From NCBI GenBank assembly GCA_024653225.1, contig JANLGA010000065.1:1-11085 (forward strand): 11,085 nucleotides of DNA, written 5' to 3'. Every line of letters begins with the position of its first letter. Position 1 is the first letter of the stretch. The notes below the pieces were generated by a model. The model made no database searches, was not told where the DNA came from, and saw only the letters and a program-made list of their open reading frames with translations. Positions 6,832-11,085 of this stretch are shown here, one piece after another. This DNA is from Bacillota bacterium (lineage in GTDB: Bacteria; Bacillota; Sulfobacillia; JABLXB01). The translations under genes and the position numbers were made by a program.

Positions 6832-7236
6832 ATGTTGCCCGAAGAACCAGCGATCCCCGAAATAGACCCCAACAAAGCCGCCGTTGACGTAGCGTACGAA
6901 ATCCTAAAGGGCGCCGGCGAGACTCTCGATTATCGCGAGCTGTTGGACAAGGTCGTCGAGATCAAGGCGATAGTCACGGACGATCTCGCGAAAGCCATGT
7001 CGCGGATATACACCGAGATCAACCTGGATCCGAGGTTCGTCTACATGGGCCAGGGGGCGTGGGGCCTGAAGGAATGGCTGCCCAAGGCGCAGGTCGCCCG
7101 CGGCGTGAGCGCCCATGCTTCCCCGCTGCGATCCCGGCAGCCGGAGAGGTGGCACGAAGAGGGTTCGCTGGACGAACCCGACACCCAGCGGCGGCCCGAC
7201 GAAGACGAAGAGGACTGGAATTCAGAACCCGATTGA
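6832..7236 (+). CDS. rpoE: DNA-directed RNA polymerase delta subunit
   Basis: This 134-residue protein has an N-terminal HARE-HTH domain of the Gram-positive delta factor (about 14-85: AVDVAYEILKGAGETLDYRE..., INLDPRFVYMGQGAWGLKEW), then a linker and an acidic tail (DEPD...DEDEEDW, about 117-134). Delta binds core RNA polymerase of Bacillota, promotes release of nucleic acids and enzyme recycling, and increases promoter selectivity and sensitivity to initiating NTP levels. The tail is much shorter and less uniformly acidic than that of Bacillus subtilis delta (173 residues in all). The ATG at 6832 has GAGGAG seven bases upstream. A small GC stem (6799-6803 with 6807-6811) lies in the leader. 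pyrG lies downstream as in many Firmicutes, but here one gene intervenes. The symbol rpoE here means delta, not sigma-E. Confidence 0.92.
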   Translation: MLPEEPAIPEIDPNKAAVDVAYEILKGAGETLDYRELLDKVVEIKAIVTDDLAKAMSRIYTEINLDPRFVYMGQGAWGLKEWLPKAQVARGVSAHASPLRSRQPERWHEEGSLDEPDTQRRPDEDEEDWNSEPD

Positions 7237-7248
7237 GGAGGGATCCCG

Positions 7249-7887
7249 GTGAAGATCAAGTGGTACGGACACGCGTGCTTCCTGATGACCTCTTCGGCGG
7301 GAACCAGGGTCCTCACTGACCCGTTCGATGAGACCGTGGGCTATCCGGTTCCATCGGTCGAGGCGGACTACGTGACCGTAAGCCACGACCATTTCGACCA
7401 CAACGCGGTCCGGATCGTCAAGGGGCAGCCGAAGGTGGCGAAGGGCCCCGGGACGCACCGGCTCGGCGACATCGAGGCGAAGGGCGTGGGGACCTTCCAC
7501 GACGACGTCCGCGGCGCAAAGAGGGGCCTGAACACCGTGTTCGTGTTCGACATAGACGGCATTCGCGTATGCCACCTGGGCGATCTGGGGCACGTGCCGG
7601 GACCGGAGCAGGTGTCCGAGATCGGTGGGGTTGACGTGTTGCTGGTCCCCGTCGGGGGGACGTACACCATTGACGCCGGCGGCGCCGCGTCCGTCACCGG
7701 CCTCCTCGCCCCCCGCATAGTGATCCCGATGCATTTCAAGACCCCGGCGCTGTCGTTCCCGCTCGACCCGGTTGACTCGTTCCTCCAGAGGATGGGCGGG
7801 GGCACGAGGACGGGGGCGGCGACTCTGGAAGTGTCTAAGGAAGACCTGGGCGGTCCGAGAAGGATCTGCGTTCTCGAATACGCCTGA
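7249..7887 (+). CDS. Metallo-beta-lactamase-fold metal-dependent hydrolase (COG2220/UlaG-like)
   Basis: This 212-residue soluble protein is a complete small MBL-fold hydrolase. It begins with MKIKWYGHACF (His8), then the metal-binding motif HDHFDH (46-51), His84 in GTFHDD, the HLGDLGH segment (109-115, Asp112 probably bridging the two metals), the conserved VDVLLVPVGG (128-137) and His162 in IPMHFKT. Together these provide the ligands for a dinuclear metal site. Members resemble UlaG-type lactonases and phosphodiesterases, but most are uncharacterised, so the substrate is unknown. The start is GTG at 7249, with a strong GAGGAGGG overlapping the rpoE stop; the gap to rpoE is 12 bases and to pyrG 34 bases, so cotranscription is likely. 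No secretion signal is seen. Its insertion between rpoE and pyrG is unusual. Confidence 0.9.
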   Translation: MKIKWYGHACFLMTSSAGTRVLTDPFDETVGYPVPSVEADYVTVSHDHFDHNAVRIVKGQPKVAKGPGTHRLGDIEAKGVGTFHDDVRGAKRGLNTVFVFDIDGIRVCHLGDLGHVPGPEQVSEIGGVDVLLVPVGGTYTIDAGGAASVTGLLAPRIVIPMHFKTPALSFPLDPVDSFLQRMGGGTRTGAATLEVSKEDLGGPRRICVLEYA

Positions 7888-7909
7888 ATCTCAGGGAACT
7901 CTGGTCCTC

Positions 7910-7915
7910 GGGGGT
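7910..7915 (+). promoter_or_regulatory. pyrG: Ribosome-binding site that fixes the pyrG start
   Basis: GGGGGT lies six bases before GTG at 7922. That GTG begins the family-typical AKFIFVTGG N-terminus. The frame remains open upstream to 7772, but that stretch overlaps the hydrolase gene and does not resemble CTP synthase. The 34-base gap shows no terminator or attenuator hairpin, unlike the attenuated pyrG leader of Bacillus. Confidence 0.7.
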
Positions 7916-7921
7916 ATCATC

Positions 7922-9568
7922 GTGGCAAAGTTCATATTCGTGACGGGTGGAGTAGTATCCGGCCTGGGGAAGGGCATCACGGCCGCATCCCTGGGCCGTC
8001 TCCTTAAGAGCAGGGGGTTCAATGTCACCGCCCTCAAGTTCGACCCCTACGTGAACGTGGACGCGGGGACAATGAGTCCGCTCCAGCACGGAGAGGTGTT
8101 CGTCACGGACGACGGGGCGGAGACCGACCTGGACCTCGGTCACTACGAGCGGTTCATAGACGTGAACCTCTCGAAGAGCAACAACGTCACGACCGGGAAG
8201 ATATACAACTCGGTGATCCAGAAGGAACGGAAAGGGGAGTTCCTGGGCGGGACCGTCCAGGTGATCCCGCACATCACCAACGAGATCAAGGAGCGGATAC
8301 TGCGCGTCGCCAGGGAAAGCATGGCCGACATCGTCATCTGCGAGGTCGGGGGCACGGTCGGCGACATCGAGAGCCTTCCCTTCCTGGAGGCGATAAGGCA
8401 ATTCAAGAGCGACGTGGGCAGGGAGGATGTGATGTACGTCCACGTCACCATAGTCCCGTACCTCGACACCTCCGGGGAGCTGAAGTCGAAGCCGACGCAG
8501 CACAGCGTCAGGGAGCTCCGGAGCATAGGGATACAGCCGGACGCCATCGTGTGCAGGTCGGAGAAGCCGCTCACCCGCGAGATGAGGGACAAGATAGCGC
8601 TGTTCTGCGACATCACGAAGGACGCCGTCATCGAGAACAGGGATGCGGCGTCCATATACGAAGTCCCCATCCTGCTGGAGGAGCAGGGCCTGGCCACCAT
8701 CGCGCTCAGGAAGCTCGGCCTCAAGGAGCGCGGCAGGGACATGGCGGAGTGGCGCCGGATCGTCGAGAAGATCAAGCATCCCAGGGAGCGCGTGCGCATC
8801 GCGCTCGTCGGGAAATACGTCGCACTTCACGATGCCTACCTCAGCATAGTCGAGGCCCTAACGCACGCGGGTGTGGCCAACGACTGCAAGATCGAGGTCA
8901 AGTGGGTCTTCTCAGAGGACCTCGAGCGCGACGACGCGGGCCGCTACCTGTCCGATTGCGACGGGATCCTGGTCCCCGGCGCGTTCGGGTACCGTGGAAT
9001 CGAGGGCAAGTGCAACGCGGCCCGGTACGCGAGGGTGCACAAAGTGCCCTTCCTCGGGATCTGCATGGGAATGCAGTGCGCGGTCATAGAGTTCGCGAGG
9101 AACGTGCTGGGGCTGAAGGGGGCGAACAGCACGGAGTTCGAGACCGACACCGACCACCCGATCATAGACCTCATGCCCGAGCAGAAAGACATCGAGAACA
9201 TGGGCGGAACCATGCGGCTCGGCGCGTACCCCTGCAGGATCACCCCCGGGACGAGGGCGCACGCCGCGTACGGCGCGGAGTTGGTATTCGAGAGGCACAG
9301 GCACAGGTTCGAGGTGAATAACGCGTACCGCGACAGGCTCGAGGCCGCCGGCATGAGGCCTGTCGGCCTTTGGCCGCAGGGCAACCTCGTTGAGATGATA
9401 GAACTGGTGGACCACCCGTGGTTCGTGGGCACGCAGTTCCACCCGGAGTTCAAGTCGCGGCCGAACAGGTCCCACCCGCTCTTCCGGGAATTCGTCAAGC
9501 ACTCGATGGCGCACGGAAGAGAGAAGCATGGAAGGGAGAAGGAAGACGCCGGCGGGACAGGTAACTAA
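7922..9568 (+). CDS. pyrG: CTP synthase (glutamine-hydrolysing)
   Basis: This 548-residue protein forms CTP from UTP, ATP and glutamine, the last step of pyrimidine nucleotide synthesis. The N-terminal synthetase domain (about 1-270) opens with the P-loop segment GGVVSGLGKG and contains the conserved DPYVNVDAGTMSP and HGEVFVTDDGAETDLDLGHY regions. The C-terminal class I glutamine amidotransferase domain (about 290-535) has nucleophile Cys381 in GICMGMQ and the His507/Glu509 pair in FHPEF. The length is typical (535-550), and all key residues seem present. The start is GTG at 7922. The gene is probably cotranscribed with rpoE and the hydrolase; delta and CTP pools are physiologically linked through NTP sensing at initiation, so the grouping is sensible. 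A short charged tail (about 533-548) follows the amidotransferase domain. Confidence 0.98.
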   Translation: MAKFIFVTGGVVSGLGKGITAASLGRLLKSRGFNVTALKFDPYVNVDAGTMSPLQHGEVFVTDDGAETDLDLGHYERFIDVNLSKSNNVTTGKIYNSVIQKERKGEFLGGTVQVIPHITNEIKERILRVARESMADIVICEVGGTVGDIESLPFLEAIRQFKSDVGREDVMYVHVTIVPYLDTSGELKSKPTQHSVRELRSIGIQPDAIVCRSEKPLTREMRDKIALFCDITKDAVIENRDAASIYEVPILLEEQGLATIALRKLGLKERGRDMAEWRRIVEKIKHPRERVRIALVGKYVALHDAYLSIVEALTHAGVANDCKIEVKWVFSEDLERDDAGRYLSDCDGILVPGAFGYRGIEGKCNAARYARVHKVPFLGICMGMQCAVIEFARNVLGLKGANSTEFETDTDHPIIDLMPEQKDIENMGGTMRLGAYPCRITPGTRAHAAYGAELVFERHRHRFEVNNAYRDRLEAAGMRPVGLWPQGNLVEMIELVDHPWFVGTQFHPEFKSRPNRSHPLFREFVKHSMAHGREKHGREKEDAGGTGN

Positions 9569-9625
9569 GGAAGCCGTGTGACGTGCGGCATTCGCCGGCC
9601 GTCCCGGTTGCGAGCGATTTGCTGC

Positions 9626-9633
9626 GGGGTGAT
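9626..9633 (+). promoter_or_regulatory. Shine-Dalgarno favouring the GTG start of the carboxyltransferase gene
   Basis: GGGGTGAT matches the AGGAGGTGAT anti-Shine-Dalgarno partner well, and its GGGG ends eight bases before GTG at 9638. The ATG at 9632 lies inside this site and would be only two bases from the G-run, so GTG 9638 is preferred. The difference is two residues. Confidence 0.55.
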
Positions 9634-9637
9634 GTCC

Positions 9638-11044
9638 GTGGAGAGACCCGTGAAGATTACCGACACGACGCTGAGAGACGCGCACCAATCGCTGTTGGCC
9701 ACCCGCATGCGGACGTCCGACATGCTTCCGATCGCCGAGAAGATGGACGCCGTCGGTTTTCACTCCCTGGAGGTGTGGGGAGGGGCGACGTTCGACACGT
9801 GCATGAGGTTCCTCAACGAGGACCCGTGGGAGCGGCTCAGGGCACTCCGGAGGGCGTTCAAGAAGACGAAACTCCAGATGCTCCTCAGGGGGCAGAACCT
9901 CGTGGGCTACAGGCACTACCCCGACGACGTCGTCGAGGAGTTCGTGAAGCGCGCGATAGGCAACGGCATTGACGTAATGAGGATATTCGACGCGCTGAAC
10001 GACGTCAGGAACCTGGCCAAGGCGATGGAGGTCTCCAGGCGCGAAGGTGCGCACGTGCAGGCCACGGTGTGTTACACCATCTCGCCCGTGCACAACGTCG
10101 AACACTACGTGGAAAAGGCAAGGCTCCTCGTGGACATGGGGGCGGACTCGATCTGCATCAAGGACATGGCCGGCATCCTGTACCCGACCGACGCATACCG
10201 GATAGTCAACAGGATAAAGGAGGAACTCGGCGTCCCCGTGCAGGTCCACTGTCATTACACGAGCGGGATGGCCTCGATGAGCTACCTCAAGGCGGTCGAG
10301 GCGGGGTGCGACGTGATCGACTGCGCGATCTCTTCCATGGCCCTCAGCACGTCGCAGCCGCCCGTCGAGACCATGGTGGCCGCGCTGGAGGGCACGCCGC
10401 ACGACACGGGGCTGGACCTCGGGCTCCTGTCGGAGATAGCGGACTACTTCCGCGAGGTGCGGAAGAAGTACCGGGAATTCGACCTCGCCTCCCCCACGGT
10501 GGACACGAACGTGCTCAGGTACCAGATCCCGGGCGGCATGGTCTCAAACTTCATATCCCAGCTTGACCGGCAGAACGCCCTTCACCGGCTGCGCGAGGTG
10601 CTCGAGGAAGTGCCCCGGGTGCGAAGGGACCTCGGGTACCCGCCCCTGGTCACCCCGTCGAGCCAGATAGTCGGCACTCAAGCCGTCTTCAACGTGCTGG
10701 TCGGGGAGCGCTACAAGATGGTGACCAACGAGGTCAAGGCGTACATGAGGGGATTGTACGGGAACCCGCCCGCCCCGGTGGACGAATCGGTCAGGAAGAA
10801 GATAATCGGCGACGAACAGCCCGTCACGGGCAGGCCCGCCGACCACATCGAGCCCGGCCTCGAACAGGCCCGAAGAGAGGCGGCGGCGTACATAGAGTAC
10901 CCCGAGGACGTGCTGTCGTTCGCGCTCTTCCCGCAGGTGGCCATGAAGTTCCTCCAGGAGCGCCTGGCCGCAAGGACCGGGGTGGACTACACCATCGTCG
11001 AAGAGGCGAGGAAGGACGGTCCCGGGGGTTATTACCCGGCCTGA
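9638..11044 (+). CDS. oadA: Biotin-dependent carboxyltransferase subunit (OadA / PycB type), no biotin domain
   Basis: This protein of about 468 residues resembles the carboxyltransferase subunits of oxaloacetate decarboxylase (OadA), pyruvate carboxylase subunit B and the transcarboxylase 5S subunit. These move CO2 between carboxybiotin and pyruvate/oxaloacetate. The HMGL-like TIM barrel shows metal ligand Asp9 in ITDTTLRDAHQSL, the Lys175 that is carbamylated in the family (IKDMAGIL) and the HxH metal pair 204/206 (VHCHYTSGMASM). A conserved PYC_OADA domain follows (about 285-465, including PGGMVSN and TPSSQIVGTQA). The protein ends at GPGGYYPA with no biotinyl MKM domain, so a separate biotin carrier must serve it, perhaps encoded beyond the right edge. 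The 69-base gap after pyrG shows no clear promoter or terminator. Oxaloacetate decarboxylase and pyruvate carboxylase cannot be distinguished from this subunit alone. Confidence 0.88.
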   Translation: MERPVKITDTTLRDAHQSLLATRMRTSDMLPIAEKMDAVGFHSLEVWGGATFDTCMRFLNEDPWERLRALRRAFKKTKLQMLLRGQNLVGYRHYPDDVVEEFVKRAIGNGIDVMRIFDALNDVRNLAKAMEVSRREGAHVQATVCYTISPVHNVEHYVEKARLLVDMGADSICIKDMAGILYPTDAYRIVNRIKEELGVPVQVHCHYTSGMASMSYLKAVEAGCDVIDCAISSMALSTSQPPVETMVAALEGTPHDTGLDLGLLSEIADYFREVRKKYREFDLASPTVDTNVLRYQIPGGMVSNFISQLDRQNALHRLREVLEEVPRVRRDLGYPPLVTPSSQIVGTQAVFNVLVGERYKMVTNEVKAYMRGLYGNPPAPVDESVRKKIIGDEQPVTGRPADHIEPGLEQARREAAAYIEYPEDVLSFALFPQVAMKFLQERLAARTGVDYTIVEEARKDGPGGYYPA

Positions 11045-11085
11045 CGGCGACCCCGCCGCGCGGCGACCGCGCCCCGCGGTGGCCG
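11045..11085. other. GC-rich 3' end with a small stem and direct repeat
   Basis: After the carboxyltransferase stop, CGGCGACC occurs twice (11045-11052 and 11061-11068), and ACCGC (11066-11070) can pair with GCGGT (11076-11080) over a 5-base loop. No T-run is visible before the window ends, so I cannot call a terminator. No start of a downstream gene is recognisable. Confidence 0.35.

Noticed and set aside
7772..7921. Upstream in-frame extension of pyrG
   Set aside because: It overlaps the hydrolase gene and is unlike CTP synthase; GTG 7922 with GGGGGT gives the canonical N-terminus.
9569..9637. GCCG...CGGC pairing after pyrG as a terminator
   Set aside because: The stem is only 4 bp with no following T-run; other pairings in the gap are no better.
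8912..10402. Long open frame (496 codons) on the minus strand across pyrG and the carboxyltransferase gene
   Set aside because: It crosses two well-supported genes and their gap, has low-complexity His/Arg/Val/Pro-rich translation, and no recognisable domain.

Overview
The window looks like one end of a contig from a GC-rich anaerobic member of the Bacillota (Firmicutes). The main reason is an RNA polymerase delta subunit gene (rpoE) lying close to pyrG, an arrangement typical of that phylum. The adjoining D-ornithine fermentation genes, HD-GYP protein and RocR-like sigma-54 activator also fit an amino-acid-fermenting Firmicute. GTG starts are common, and AGG (Arg) and ATA (Ile) codons are frequent despite the high GC. 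That codon pattern is seen in many thermophiles, but it is only a hint here.

Left region (1-3955, + strand): the end of a D-ornithine degradation operon. It holds the C-terminal part of oraS, a complete oraE (adenosylcobalamin- and PLP-dependent D-ornithine 4,5-aminomutase) and a MutL/GlmL-type ASKHA ATPase that probably reactivates or maintains the mutase. The three genes are joined by 4-base stop/start overlaps. The first 94 bases form a perfect 38-bp inverted repeat around an 18-base loop. Read on the minus strand, the loop and left arm continue the true oraS protein, so the contig end is most likely a fold-back chimera and the authentic sequence begins near base 57.

Middle region (3913-6748): an HD-GYP protein (predicted cyclic-di-GMP phosphodiesterase family) on the minus strand overlaps the tail of the ATPase gene by 43 bp. 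A 205-bp divergent intergenic region separates it from a PAS-AAA-Fis sigma-54 activator on the plus strand. The activator resembles RocR-type regulators of arginine/ornithine catabolism and is a plausible regulator of the ornithine operon; its target promoter is not visible in the window.

Right region (6745-11085, + strand): a good sigma-A-type promoter sits on the stop codon of the activator gene. It precedes rpoE (delta), a metallo-beta-lactamase-fold hydrolase (COG2220 type), pyrG (CTP synthase) and a biotin-dependent carboxyltransferase subunit (OadA/PycB type) without its own biotin domain. Spacing suggests that rpoE, the hydrolase gene and pyrG form one operon, perhaps including the carboxyltransferase gene.

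All the genes belong to recognisable families, and I see no clearly new multi-gene system. The observations most worth checking are the inverted contig end, the near-absence of GTC/ATC before GAC/GAT codons (no GTCGAC site in the window), the regulatory neighbourhood of the ornithine aminomutase, and the hydrolase gene placed between rpoE and pyrG.
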